Notes: generated from the sequence alone by a model not told the origin. 64,000 bases of DNA from Dipylidium caninum (GCA_017562135.1 QEYB01000895.1:558001-622000); one strand, 5' to 3'; counted from the first letter of the stretch, positions 12,165 to 25,062 are shown. Translations and numbers: made by a program.

Positions 12165-13742
12165 TTAACCGACAATGCCGCCAAATTTGAACTTGACAGC
12201 CTCGATGCCAAGGATATTATGGGGGTTGTTGATGACGAAACGATTCCTGCGATTGAAAGACTGGCAATCAGCTGAGTTTCTCTTTTGCAGTAAACCGACT
12301 TCGGGGTAGGAGGTGCCGCTGCGTAATGCCACGACCTCGGGGCTGTCAAAAACGGACCTAATGTATACCGAATTTTCGGGTTTATGTATTGATTTATGCG
12401 GACGAGGGCGAAGAGACGCCTCGTGAAAGCCTAAGCCTGATCGATTTGTCGATACGAGACCGTCATCTGAGGTCAGTGGTTCAAGTAGACCCTTTCTTTT
12501 GGGGTGGCCAAGACGATGACCTTTGTGCCACCCCTGCTTTTTCATTATTTTGGTCGCATACACCTATAAAAGGGAAATTTGCATTCAATGAAGTAGACAC
12601 TTTATAAGAAAGTGCAAATCTATACTCACAGATAGATAAGGCTTTGCACAGTAAACATTTGACCCGTCTAGAATTTCATTTAGTTGTTTGATGTCAAGGT
12701 CCGGCCCTCCAGGTCCCGTGAAATTTAGACCCTCCTCGTCATCATAATGGTTAGTGTTGATGTCCCAGTCAAAAGAAGAAGGTTCATCGAAGAACTCGTC
12801 CTTTCTAACGCTCTCGCGTTCTCTCCAGAACATTTCGTCAGTGTAGTGCACCAAGCCAGATCCACCTTTTTCCCACTTGAGTTCAACTTTGCTCTCGTAT
12901 TTCAGGGAATGATTGCCGCTTCTGTCGACATTGTAGGGGTCATTGTGCAGTACTTCAAATCGGTCCCATTCTTCGACAATTTCATCCATATTTGCGGGAT
13001 TCGAGAGGATTAAACCGTATTTGGTTTGGAGGTTTGGTCTATTTAATCCGGTCCCCATTGTTCTATCCGATTCCAATTGGGGAGTTACGGCGGCATACTG
13101 ATATGGTACGCTACCATACTTGCGGTTGCAATTAAAACGCGTTAAATCTAATCCTAATTTCCGGATAATATCAGAACCCAGTTGACACGACCGAATAAGA
13201 TTTAAAAAGAGAAGTGGGGGTTCCGACATTACCTCGCGGCATCCAGGAGGGTGGGGTGAATTCACATAGTTCTAAAAAAATTGGCATTATAATGACGAAA
13301 TAAGAATCAAGTTAATGCAGTACGCGTACTTACTTTCAAGACTGCTTAATTGTGATGAGATGTATGTCACGGAATGAAATCTACAAGGGGGGAGGTCTCC
13401 TACTTTTTCATCGGTAGTCCAAGAATCCTCAAATGAGGCGAAAAATCTTTTCGCATGCGCTGGATTAATCGCTATCAAAGCGGTACATTCACGGGGTCCC
13501 TTTGAACGATGCTGCTTCAAGACATGTAGAAGTGTGTTCACGTCAAGCTTTTGGTGATTTGGAAAGGTAGCTCGTGACGAAACTGGTCTATGACGGAAGT
13601 GAAAACATGTGAAGGCGCCTGCTTCGACGCTCTCAGAAAATATTCGTCTGAAGTCGGACGTCTTGATCGTTCGTGGAATACCCGTAACCAGATAGATGTT
13701 CTGCCCCTGGAGCTTCATTAATCCTTTCTCAAGGTTTTCCAT
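12165..13742 (-). CDS. GPATCH3: G-patch domain-containing protein 3
   Basis: Three exons on the minus strand, 13334-13742, 12630-13271 and 12165-12563, give about 482 aa after one base correction; the human protein is about 525. The N-terminus (YLVTGIPRTIKTSDFRRIF, FHFRHRP) matches GPATCH3. Next come MPRGNVGTP, LLFLNLIRSCQL, KYGSVPYQY, ELKWEKGGSGLVHYTDEMFW and a C-terminal G-patch (KIMKKQGWHKGHRLG, later SGLGF). G-patch proteins bind RNA or activate DEAH helicases; GPATCH3 in mammals is reported to act in innate immune and ocular gene regulation. Exon 2 starts in one frame and ends in another: the shift sits at a five-C run (13216-13220, G on the plus strand), where four C give the family sequence GTPLLFLNLIRSCQL. 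Introns are 62 and 66 nt. Confidence 0.93.
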
Positions 13743-14497
13743 TAATCAGGACTTCATGTGGAAGGAGTAATAATTCTATTCGGTTATTCGATTAAAGGTG
13801 CCAGAACAATTAATGAGGTGAAGTGCAGACGAAAAGCATCTGAAAGTGGGTAAGCCAGTCACACATTAGAAAGTCGCGGTGGTGGCCTCATGTTTTAAAA
13901 CAATATTGAAAGGCGGGGTAGATTGCTCAGAAGTCATTAGTGTTGAATTAATCGCGATATTTTCTCTTTGTCAAAGGTTTCTAAGAAACTCGCAGAAATG
14001 CAACACTTATGGGAACATATCGAAATCGTAAAGCGTACCGAATGATTAGGGCGGGGAGAAACGCACGCTTGAAATGAACAATTAACATCAGCTATTGCTC
14101 TGGTAGGGTACACAAACGGTGACAGCGGAACATTCTAGCGAGGCTATATGGGATAACAGCTTATAAATAACGTTTCCCTGTTATTTCATATATTGTTTTA
14201 ATGTCTTCGATGTTAGTGTTTAATACATTGCAAAGTATCTGATGACCAGAAGATAAGCCCCTTCCTGTTTGTAACGGTGTCAGTTAATACGTGATCACGA
14301 TTAAGAATGATGCGCACTAAATCAATAGTTCCTGAAAGGTTGCGACAGGGTTGTAGTTGACAAAATCCAACTTTATAAAAATTCTCCCAATAAGATACTT
14401 CAGTTATTTGTAGGTTTATGTATTGGCTACTGGATCACTCTTCCTACTGGAACGCCTGTTGGTGTGGTGCGCTGTTGTAGATAGCTAGCGCTTTGTC
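13743..14497. promoter_or_regulatory. Divergent interval GPATCH3/PSMB1
   Basis: 755 bases between opposing start codons; presumably both promoters. No coding signal or repeat was recognised. Confidence 0.35.
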
Positions 14498-15278
14498 ATG
14501 GAGTTCAATCCCTATTCACAAAACGGAGGGTATGGCCTTTGATAGCCTCGTCACCGCATTAAAATAGCACTGCAACTTGGGATCTCGGGGAAGGACTTTG
14601 CCCTTGTAGCGTCGGACACAAGACTAGTTGACGACGATGCGGGCGTCATTTTCTCTCGCGCTTCTCCACACATTTATGAAGTGTAATATGATTCATTCTT
14701 AATTTTGCAGAGCTCAGAATCTTAGGATATGCCTTACAGGTTTTCATGGGGACGTTCTTACTTTTACTAAGTTGTTGGAATCACGCGTTAAGGTTTGATT
14801 CTCCATTTAATGACGTCTTTCAGGAATATCGCTATCACCACAAAAAAGAAATATCTCTTACAGCTCTGGCCAATCTAATTTCCGTGTGCCTGTATTCTCG
14901 ACGCTTTTTCCCTTTTTACGTCAGCACTCTTTTGGCTGGTATCGATGAAAATGGTAAAGGAGCTATTTATTCTTACGATCCCGTTGGATCTTATGAAAGG
15001 GAAGTCTATCGCGCATGCGGCACCGGTGGCGCAATATTACAACCATTTATGGACAGTCAGGTGAATGATTAATTTTTAACTCAATTATTTGATAGATTGG
15101 TGGTCCCGATCTCGTAGCCGATTGTGTTCAGTTGGAAAAAGCGTCTGCAGTCCATCTTGCCAGGGATATTTTTATTACCGCCGCCGAACGCGACGTCTAT
15201 TGTGGAGACGCTGTCGTAATGGATATAATCACAGCTTCTGGTGTGGATCGTATATGTTTCCCACTGCGGCGTGACTAG
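14498..15278 (+). CDS. PSMB1: Proteasome subunit beta type-1 (beta6)
   Basis: Five exons: 14498-14529, 14568-14682, 14711-14792, 14824-15060, 15096-15278. One base too many is present near the first junction; without it the product is 215 aa. Human PSMB1 is 241 with a longer N-terminus. It is a non-catalytic beta-ring subunit of the 20S core. Landmarks: FNPYSQNGG, KDFALVASDTRL, TGFHGDVLTFTKLLE, YSRRFFPFYVSTLLAGIDE, GAIYSYDPVGSYE, the LQPFMDSQ end of exon 4 and FITAAERDVYCGDAV. Introns are 38, 28, 31 and 35 nt. The first exon carries 32 coding bases. The frame shift lies either in the GGG at the donor (14528-14530) or in TTGGG (14577-14581); both restore the expected length. Confidence 0.95.
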
Positions 15279-16629
15279 TGTTTTTTGTTGAATACATTTC
15301 TTATCTTTACGTCTTGGCCCCTCTTTCCTTCTGGTGGCATCTACTACTTTGGGCATTTTTGTATTCATTAGACTATGTACTTAATACCAGTACTTTACCT
15401 ATGTTTTCCCGTTTGATTTCCTTAGTTAGTTTTCCTCTCTTGCGCTAATTGCGATATGTGTCTCTACTTGTTGCGTATCGTCTCATATTTTCAGCTAACT
15501 TGCAATTGTTAACGGTGAAGGGGCTGTTTTAGATACATCTTGGTATTTACTCAAGTTTTGAGTGTAATCTTGTCAAGTTTACATCTAACTCCTCCATAAA
15601 TTTATACTTCTATGAGGTTATCCTTTGCAACGTTCTTGTTCGATGCATTTAAATTAGTTTAATTCTCTTATTGTACACGGGTCTGAGTATTTATTTTTTG
15701 CGTCCTAGCGAGGACTCTTGCTATAGCATATTTTATCTATCCTAATTGTCTGGGTTTATATGTGATGGTCATGATATGGGTTTTTGGTCATGGTAGCTTT
15801 GGATGATTGTCTGGGGCCTAGAACGTTTAAAATCTCATGAAATTAATTTGTAATTTCATGCTGGAGAGGCTTCATTCAGATCGGGGGTGCTTTTAACTTG
15901 GGAGCCGAATGTGCCTGTACTCCACAATCCTGCGGTGTATTAATGTTCGTGAGTTGAGTAGGTTGGATAGAACCTCGGAATTTCTTCGTAGAACTCCACT
16001 TTCAACGTCCCATCTTTAATTATGTCTCAGTACTCCCGTTGGTGGCTTGACTAGCGGTAGATTTCCCCTCAGATTAAAAACAGCTGGCTGGGGTCATTTT
16101 ATTCACTTCACTTACCTGGAGATACAGGGCTCAATTTTTGCGTATTTGACATTTAGGCTATTTTTCGCCTTCAAGTATGGTTATTATTTGTGTGATAGCA
16201 CTAACAATTTGATCAGTAGCAGGTTTAGTAGTCATTTTAATCGTAAATGTTTCTAAATTAAAGGCCTTGTCCGATTTCTCTCCCGGTTTGTGGAAAACCA
16301 TAAAATAATATAGTTTAGAGGCTCAGAAGTAAAACATTCGAAGGTATTGGGAGGTATTTTCGCGATCCACACGTTCACGAGCTCGGCAGCCAAGCAGTCA
16401 TGTCGAACAGAAGGGACATTTACTTCCACTTCACATGACTCCTCTCTCCTTGACGTAAAATACCTCAAAAAACCACTTTTGTGACATAAATCAGATTATT
16501 CGTCCAAAATTCCAGACAGAGGCAGCATACAAATTTCCTTGGGGGACAAAAAGACAAAAAAGCACAATTTTAATTAATTTGATGACGGTTTCTGTGATTG
16601 AGCTTCTTAGTGCATGAAAGGTTCTCATG
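15279..16629. other. Tail-to-tail interval PSMB1/Notch ligand
   Basis: No supported gene. The left part is T-rich and probably PSMB1 3' sequence; the right part should hold the ligand 3' UTR. Scattered open frames of about 70 codons look random. Confidence 0.45.
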
Positions 16630-19600
16630 TTAACATGGTGGAAAGTGAGGCTTCGGGCGATCTTGTGGCGAGGGTGTGTACATGTACTCGTAGTGATCCT
16701 CCTGGGTGCTGTCGGGCGCCTCTGCGCCCGACGGGCGGTCTGATCCCTCGGCGCTGTCGCAAGACTGTTGGCCGCACTCCGCGTTGGTCTTGTCCACGAA
16801 ATCCACAGCCGGAGTCATAAATGATGAAAGCCTATTTTGCGTTCCCACATTAATCGGCTCGTAGTCGTCTTCGTCCGCGGCCTCGCGTGCAAGGCTGGGA
16901 AAATACGTGTGATTTGGATGATTCTGTTGATCAGTCGTCGCATCGTAGCTTTCGTAATCGGATTCAGGGCTGCTAGAAAAAGGCGGGGACAAGTTGGGGG
17001 CCTCCGTCTTGTCGAGTAGATTGAATCGCTTTGCACTCGGAAGGGGACTGCGACTCGCTACTTGGTATGCCCTCGGCTGCGCCATGGCAAACTGTCTCCC
17101 CATTTCTTCGTAGAGGTTATTTGCTCGCGATAGATTATCACACACCTCCTCTTTTATCGGCAGCATGGCAACACCCTTGTGGTTTTTGAGAACAGGTCTA
17201 GAGTAGAGTAGTTAAGAGTAGAGACAGTTAAGTGTGGGGGCCACAACTTTCTCTCACACCTTTTCTGACTCTTGCAATTTGGTCAATCAATTTAAAGTGC
17301 TTTTCCATGGGGAGAGGAGTGTGTAAGTACTGCCGTGAACGGGCAGGGAAACAATTCGTATTCACCTCAGTTTGGGTAGAACAAAGATGCGGGCGAGGTA
17401 GATGGTCGTGCAGATGCAGCCCGCGAGGAGAAACGTGAGGAAAATGGCGACAGCTGCCACAAGAGCGGATGCCTAAACAAAAAACGTGTCAGTAAGGCTA
17501 TTTCCACTGTCCCCAAACAGTCAGGTGAGCTTGAACACGAATCATGTCACCTCGGATGTCACAAATCACGAGGCCTGCTGACGACAGTGCAATGCCCGTC
17601 TGAGGACACCTCGTAGCCCCAGCGTGCAGTTCGCACACATCAAGTTTCACATGTAGGAGGACAATTCTACACAAAAAACCGCCTGTAAAGTCCAAATCCG
17701 AATGGTGCTTGTTCACAATGGCTTGGAGAATGAGCTCAACGCTGGAGGTTACATCGTTTTCGAGAGTTGTTTAAATCAAATGCCCACCCCGATTATTAGG
17801 TCTTTTTCGTAGATGTTCTGACGGAGTTCCGCCAGGTGCGCTACGTAAGGGGAAAAAGCGCTGCGGTTCCAGTAACCAGGGACCTTCATAACACCCAACC
17901 ATTCGGAATGTTTCGCCTCACCGCCCATTGAACGTCTTCGTCAAATTGGCAAAACACTCCGCCGATGAGTTCACCACTTTAGTGCGTCTCTGGTCTACTG
18001 TCGGGCGCATCGTAGTCAAATCCCCTGACCGAGTGGAACCTCATCCGCAAAATTGCCTTCGTTCAGTCCAGGAGACGAACTCCGAGCAGACGCAGCTACC
18101 GCGGCCTCTGTGGGCTGCACGAGACTTTGGCATTTCGGCACTTCACCGCCTTCCACCACGACTTAGTCGCAGTCGTCACAGCGGGGCCAACTCCGGCCAG
18201 GGCGTAAAAAAGCGCTCGATTGTCGCCTTCATGACATGCTTTTAAGCAAAACTTTTAAGGAGGACGTGTGTGTGTGTGCGACATGCCTTCCAGAAGGACA
18301 CCTCGCACCTCGGTCCCTGCCAGCCGTCCCTGCAGAGGCAGGAGAGCACCGTGCCGTTCAGGTGGCTGAGACAATTGCCGCCGTTGGCGCAGGGCGGTTT
18401 GCCCAACCGCTTCTCCTCCCACGCGCATATGTCCATCCTCGTCTCGCACTGCGGACCGAACCAGCCCGAGGTGCAGCCCACGCAGTCGGCGAAGTTTTTG
18501 TTCTCACCCACCGCGATGCAGGTGCCATTATTGTGGCAGACGTGTTCAGCGCAGGGGTCGAATCCAAGCTCACATCGTTTGCCTTCGAGAGGGGAAGAAA
18601 GGCTCATAAGAGAAGCAGGAGGGCGCCTTGGGGGTAACTTCAAACAAGGGAATTCCATTTCAGGGCCGTGAGGAAAGTTGGCGGTAGGAAACGGAAACAG
18701 GTGAACTGCTTTGCTTACTTTGGCACTCACTTCTCGAGGAAAGTGACCGAGGTACTCTACACAGACTTTTGCATTGCCGTTCCACACGGCTATGCAACAG
18801 TGTGCGAACTGCGAGCCAATGGCAAAGTGTCCGTTAGCAGTAAATATGGTGTTCTAACCAGAATCTGAGTCAAAATTCCATTCAATGCGGGGGCTAGGGG
18901 GGATGCTAGGCGTTCGATAGCGCGGAAAAGTTGAGAGAACACACCTGAGGTTCCGTCGCAGTGACACTCGAAGCCGTTTTCCGTGTTCTCGCAGTGAGCA
19001 AAGGGCGCACAGGTCGCATTAGTGCAGAAATCCTTCTCCGAGCATTCTACGCCCCCATATCCTGCAAGGAAAGTTATTTTTGCCCACTTATTATGTGGCG
19101 ATGGTTGAGTTGAACGCTCATCCGAACCCAGACAAACGTGGGAACGCGATGGGAGAAGCCTACTTGCATTTGCTATTTACGCATGCCGCTTTAGTCCGCA
19201 TGCCTGAGGCGGTTTCAGATGCTGGCGTGGCGGACTCAAAGGGACGGGCGGTGGTTCCATTCCGCTACACGAATATCTCCTTCTCTGCGGCCCACCCTCC
19301 AACGCCGACACCACCGCCGCCGCCGCGTGGGCCACGGCGGCGTTGTGGCGAGTTTGCTGAAAGGCTCTCAACAGGGCCACTCTTCTTCTACATGACCTCC
19401 TATGCTTGCGCGTATCAGACGCATCGTCCACTAAGTCTACAATGGTGAAGGTACTTTTGCCAGGTTTCGGGGAGAGGTCACGAGCAATTCCGAGTGGAGA
19501 GTGAACGACCCGAGCATGTTGACCGACAGTTTGCCTCGCCCTCCTTTTAAGAATTCCACTACGCGTAAATGGAGGTGGCGTCGGCGTGCAAGCGACCTTC

Positions 19601-21621
19601 ACCAAGGTAGTTCACCTGAATAGCAGATGGGATTGCCCTCGGGGTCGCAATAGCCGCGAGGGCTGGAGACGCGGCAGAAGCGGCAGTTGTTACCGTAGTG
19701 GTCAGGTATGCATCTCCTTTTCACCGCCACCGACATCCTACAGAGGAACGAAACACGGCCGAGTGGAGTGGCTGCAAACCGGTGAGTTGTGGCTGAAGAG
19801 AGCCACGCAAAATTGGGGCTAATGCTTCCACGTGGGGGTTGGCAAAACTCCACCTCCAGGGAGGGAAGTGGGACTTTTTGTTTTTGCCTACTTTACTTAC
19901 ACCAACATCTCTTTCTACTGCCACACTGGGTCAATTTTGGTGGATTATATACTACTGAAATTGTGTTTGACGTTAAAACAGTCGTCAGGTCCAGAGTAGG
20001 CCGAGGGGAGGGGGGGGGGGGGAACAACGCGCACATCTCCTCTAAGCCGCGCATGTCGCAGTGATGGTGCCTATTAGAGGCAGCGGTGAACCTAATGACA
20101 GACGAGTGGGAGGGGGGAAACCTGAGGCACTGGGGCCTCGCAGGAGGTGGGCAACGAGGCGCGGTGCACCTTACTTGGTTGATGGATGCGTATGCCGTTT
20201 GTAGTCCTCAGGAAGGAATTGCAGAGCGTCCAATTCAGAGGGCACAAACGAGTACACATACTCGCCGAGGAGGTCGGGAGGGGAGAAGTGGTCCCTGTCC
20301 AAAACGATAATTTTCATTCTAATCTGAACGGAGAGTGTTTGCGCATGAGAGGATGGTCCGCGGAAGAAAGTCGCCAAGTCGTTCAAAGCATCGCATTCAA
20401 CATTACGAGAACAATTAAGTAAAATGACTTGATTTCTCTATTCACAGGAAAACGTGCCTTTTCGTTGAGTCTGTAATTAACTGTAAATGAGTGCTCCATG
20501 TGGCCCGTGTTCCTCTCCGTTGTCGATTCTCTATCATATAGATTGCACTCTCTGAAAAATGAATAAAGCCCTGCATAGTGTTACGAGGGAGGAGGCGGAC
20601 GCGGGGTATTCACGCGCCAGGGGGGGGGCGGCGGAGGGGGCAACTCAAACGCTCAGACCGGATGGGGAAATGGGGTCGCTCTGAGGCAGGAGTGGAAGTG
20701 CTCAGGAGCAGAGGGTTTGGAGGCGACGGGGAGTGGTGCTGCCACCTCCCAATCTAACGCTCACAGGTCAAAGTGTACACAGTGGAAGCAATTCGCTTCA
20801 CCCGACAAACGACAAAGGCAGTCGCTGCAGTACACGGACCCTCGGGCCGCCCGGTCGCGAGGCCGTGGCGCGGTGGGGAGCCGCCGAGAACCGTGTGCCC
20901 GGAAACAAACTCGTCCTCACGTCTCCGCTCCGCGCGCCAGTCGCCCGCCAGGAAGGACAGGCGCCACGGGAAGCCATTCGACTCACGCGGGTGCCAGGTG
21001 CCAGTGTCAACGTGTACTGGTGAGTGCGAGGTCTGAGGACATTCAAAGCGCCATGTTGATGTTTTCTCATGTTGAACACTTTATAGTTACCTTGAATTAT
21101 ACCCTTGTGTAAGGCAGATACGAAAGAAGATGTCGCATTTAAAGTTGAACGACCAAGAGTCGCAGGTTTGTCCATTGGGTAACTTTGCCTGATGATTTTC
21201 GAAAGCCAGGTGGATATCAAGAGATCCCCGATGCTAAAGTGAAATGAAACGACAAATTACTCGCCGCACACACTGTGATGAGCAAAAGAAGAAGAATGGC
21301 TAAAAGGAAGCAGTTCAGAACACATCCATCCTCCTCTGAAAGCGCAAGGGCCGCAGCACAGGATGGGTGTGGGACGCAAAAACGACCTTTTAGTAAATTC
21401 GAGACAAGCTTACGGCTTCAGCGGAGGAAAAAGTCAAAAGTGGGACTGTCAAATAGCATAGACGCTTAGAACGAAATGTTAAAAGGTTTAGGAACGGCAC
21501 ATTTGGAATCGGAAGAGAGGCAGAGGAAGGAGGCGATGTTCAGACGAGAACCCACCTGGAAGGAGTTGCTGGCGGGGAGGACCAGGAGGAGACAAGAGAG
21601 GAAGAGAGGCCTGGCAGTCAT
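16630..21621 (-). CDS. DSL-family Notch ligand (Delta/Serrate-like), partial exon model
   Basis: Minus-strand exons I trust: 21556-21621 signal peptide (MTARPLFLSCLLLVLPASNS); 20175-20323 C2-like end of the MNNL domain (MKIIVLDRDHFSPPDLLGEY); 19616-19737 DSL domain (CIPDHYGNNCRFCRVSSPRG, CDPEGNPICYSG); 18945-19061 EGF-like 1 (FCTNATCAPFAHC); 18302-18582 EGF-like 2 and 3 (CHNNGTC, CANGGNC, CLCRDGWQGPRCE); 17366-17472 transmembrane helix (ALVAAVAIFLTFLLAGCICT); 16630-17197 cytoplasmic tail rich in Ser, Pro and Asp with tyrosine motifs (EDHYEYMY). Phases agree at the junctions MNNL/DSL, DSL/EGF1, EGF1/EGF2 and TM/tail. Membrane ligands of this type activate Notch on adjacent cells. The early MNNL exon (GC-rich, near 20.7-21.0 kb) and the juxtamembrane exons (17.5-18.2 kb) are unresolved; segments such as WNRSAFSPYVAHLAELRQNI look coding. 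Confidence 0.87.
20010..20022. repeat. Poly-G run inside the Notch-ligand intron
   Basis: Thirteen consecutive G following a purine-rich stretch. The length is probably unreliable in any assembly. Confidence 0.7.
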
Positions 21622-23567
21622 TGCGAGGTAGCGTTTGTCAGAGCCGATCGGGGCGTCACTGTTCTGTAGACTTAACAGCACTTTGTGTTTAGATGAAACC
21701 GTGGATAGATGCTGGTGTTGCAACCGACATGTCGATTTGATTGGCTGCGAAATGGAGGCCATTGATTGAAGCCTGTGCATTTTCTAAACATCGGTGCAAA
21801 TTTGCGCACGAATTAATCGAGAATTTGAATGCACCAATCGCGTTGCATTGGCAGTCGCGGTTGCACAAAACCCCTCGGGGGACTCCCTTCCACTCGCGGC
21901 CGCGCATTGACTCTGGTGCTCGCTTCCTGAGTGGGAGCGAAAACAGAGTGAACATCTTATGCGGCTTCTTTCACTCCCACCAAATTGTCAGATTGCGGGT
22001 GTCACAGAGCGGACAGCAGGCAGACCGCCTCTGAGCGAGTTAGGTGACAGACCAACAGATCCCATATTTTTATCAACTATCGAGGTTGTTGAAGACAGCA
22101 ACCGCAGTTGGAATGACACGGTGGAATAGCAAGAAAGGAAATAACATGCGGTCTTGAGTGGGAGTTTGTGGACACACTCCAAATTGAGGCTATTTCGTAT
22201 ATGTCCCATGTTACTCGTGTTTAATCATCACCACAGCAAAATCTCAATCATCCTCGTCCGAGGTCCTCAGAGCAAAAAGGCAATGGCGCTTCGTGGATGA
22301 TGGGCGCAGAGGACGTCCGCCCTGCGCACATTCGTGGCCGAAGTGCGGGAGACGCTCCTCTCCACGAACCGAACACACGGTCAGGTTAGCCCTCCCATTT
22401 CTACATTCAATTACGATGGATACACCGAAGCGTCATGCTTTTGAGTTGACTAATTCTATTTGCTCAGTAGAACGGCAGGTGAGAGGTTGATGTCATTCAA
22501 AATCCACCCACTTGTGGTTCATGAAATGCGTAATTAAAAGCTCTCAGACCTTTCATCACACAAAACGCGGAAAGGGTTCCAAGCTTGGCTCCACATTAGT
22601 ATTTCAGTGCCTTCCTTGCCTTGAAATGCACATCGTTTATAGTATATCTTAAAGTATAAGTACGTACGGGACAAATACCCCCTTTCTGCCTCGGTACATG
22701 GCGTTTGGTGGGGTGCACAAGAAAGAAACAGCACTTTCACTCTACCTCCCTCCGTTACTTAACGGTGGTAGCAAAGTGGAATTAAACAAAGTCGAACAGA
22801 TGTAAGCCCATTGGATCATGACAGTTCACTTCCTGTACGAGGCAGGAGCAGTGAGCAAGTCACGATGTAAGGCCTCTTGATGCACGCACCTCTACGGAGA
22901 GTTTAAGCCAATTATCTTTAAACCTGGTACGGATAATCTGGTGATTCACAACGATAAACTACTAAATATACGAGTGATAATTGGTTCCATTCACCACTTG
23001 CTTATTTACCCTAGTGGCCAGTTAAAAATCTCATAGTCTGTCTGAATCCATGAAAGTCTAAGACAGTCAAGCGCGTAAAACACCCAGAGCCACAAATTGC
23101 ATCAGTGCAATAAAGTAAGTAACATCTAACCCGACGAGGAAGACATCAAATCACCGAGAGTTTGAACCGCATTAGTGTAGTCTTTCAAGCAGACTCAGCA
23201 CATCAAAGAAATAAGCATTCCAGACCGGTGAATCGGCACCTTCGTAACGTGGCTAAACATGTGCATTATTCTCAACATACCCCTTGACAAACTAACCGAG
23301 TAAAAGCCAACCAAAATTGAGCATCATCGAGATTTTGAGTCTACTTAAAAATGATGGGGTTTATGCACAAAACTATTGCGATTTAGGAAAAAAACTGTCC
23401 AAAAGTACATCGGTAGACCAAAACTGATTGGCACAACATCAGAAAAAGGTTGAAATAAGGCGACATTTTTCAAAAAAGGGAAAAAAATAAATGTAATCGG
23501 TATATCGTTAAACCCACATTGACGTAAGACCCAGATACTCAAACAACAGAGAAGGCAAGTATTCATA
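21622..23567. other. Interval between Notch-ligand start and NAA20 end
   Basis: Head-to-tail interval on the minus strand. The right part is AT-rich and the left part GC-balanced. I see no gene or repeat family that I can support. Confidence 0.45.
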
Positions 23568-25062
23568 TCAAATAAATTCCAACTCATCAACATGCACGGG
23601 ACGCGTTAGGGGTATAACAGACTGCCGTTTTTTATCCGCCGATAATGCCTTACGCATATCTAAAATACAAAATTCAAATTGATTTACGGAGACAGAAATG
23701 CATTATGATGTTAAGCTTTTAAAAATCCATCAATTTCTCGATTCAAAATAGCGATTAAGGAGCATAAATATAAGTGCTAGTAAAAGGTTCACCAAAAGCA
23801 TCCTCTTCATCGTCATTTCCCGAGTAGTAGTTCATTACCCGCCGGTAAACAATATAACCTAATTTTGTGTAGACTGAATGTCCTAATTCATTGGAAGCGC
23901 GCACAAAGAGATCGGTAAAATAGCACTTCTTCCTAAAATAAACAATTCATTAGACTGTAGGGTGATAACTTAACAGTGACAACAAATGACAAGTTGTGGT
24001 CAGAACAGACAAATACTTGGATAATTTTCTCTCAGGTCGAAGTTTGGGGCGTCGTTAAAGCTGCTATCAATCGCATTAAGAGTATTGGATTAAAAAACGA
24101 AAAGGTGGAAATCTACTGGAAAGACGTTTTATAAACAACGACAGAAGAAACACGTTAACTTTCAAAGAGTTGTTAAGCATAAAAATTAATAGCGACATAG
24201 GATGACGACGAACAAAAGCCAAACATAATATCTGATAAAAAAAGATGAACCCACCTCTCGCAAGTATCCTCAAATTCAAGCATTAGACGACTAGCGAGGC
24301 CTATTCGGCGATACTCAGGCGCAACAGATAGAGCAGTCACGTGGCCATGCCAGTTTTCACCATAGCCTTCCGACTTAGCGATCATGTAGCCCATAACCCT
24401 ACCACCCAGGACTGACTCCTCCTTGGAGGAAAAGGCTGTTAAAACTGGCGACTCAGCGATCCGCATATACTCCGGCCACGTGGACATATATTGCATATAA
24501 TATGAAGAGCTGTACTATATTTTATGAAGCTAAGAATGAACTCTTAAATGGCTTGACAGACTTAGCCAAAAGTAGTAAATGTAACGTTCGCAACAAATTA
24601 AAAGTATTTTAATTAATTTTTAGGAAGCACACTGAAGTAGGTGGACTTTTCAGTATTATTATAAACGAAAGATTTAGAAGGATACTGTTTCAGTGAACGG
24701 GTCGAAGTTCCTACAAAAGAAGCGGTAGATGTGCTCATATTTTGTACACAAGAAACTTATGAAACACAAAGAAACACCCACTAACTCAAGTTAACCGCCA
24801 TAAGGCATCTCGAGCACAATAAACTAGTCTGCATGTAATTCAAAGGGGCCGAACATATATAACGGTATCAAAGCTCTCTAACTAATGTCGAAGTTAGTGT
24901 CAACGATATTTGGGCATAGACACCGCTAAATAAACACAAGAGTAACGTGTATTGCCCTCAATTCCGTTGAATTAGTCAAATAGGTCTTGAAATTATTGGA
25001 GATACGTACACGTTGGCGAACCTTAGCAGGTCAAAAATGCTAAAAGGTCTGTATAGCGCCAT
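23568..25062 (-). CDS. NAA20: N-alpha-acetyltransferase 20 (NatB catalytic subunit)
   Basis: Five exons on the minus strand: 25010-25062, 24686-24710, 24255-24514, 23793-23932, 23568-23659, joining to 189 aa; human NAA20 is 178. NatB acetylates protein N-termini beginning Met-Asp, Met-Glu, Met-Asn or Met-Gln. Residues follow the family: RPFSIFDLLRFANVNFDPFT, YYMQYMSTWPEYMRIAESP, WHGHVTALSVAPEYRRIGLA (acetyl-CoA site RRxGLA), FTDLFVRASNELGHSVY, LGYIVYRRVMNYYSG, DMRKALSADKK and IPLTRPV. Exon 2 is only 25 nt. Exon 3 carries about ten extra residues (SSKEESVLGG) between the AESP and VMGYM blocks, explaining the extra length. Introns are 299, 171, 322 and 133 nt, unlike the tiny introns of neighbours. 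Confidence 0.95.

Noticed and set aside
23345..23593. 82-codon hydrophobic minus-strand frame
   Set aside because: It overlaps the last exon of NAA20 in another frame. The hydrophobicity comes from A/T-rich codons.
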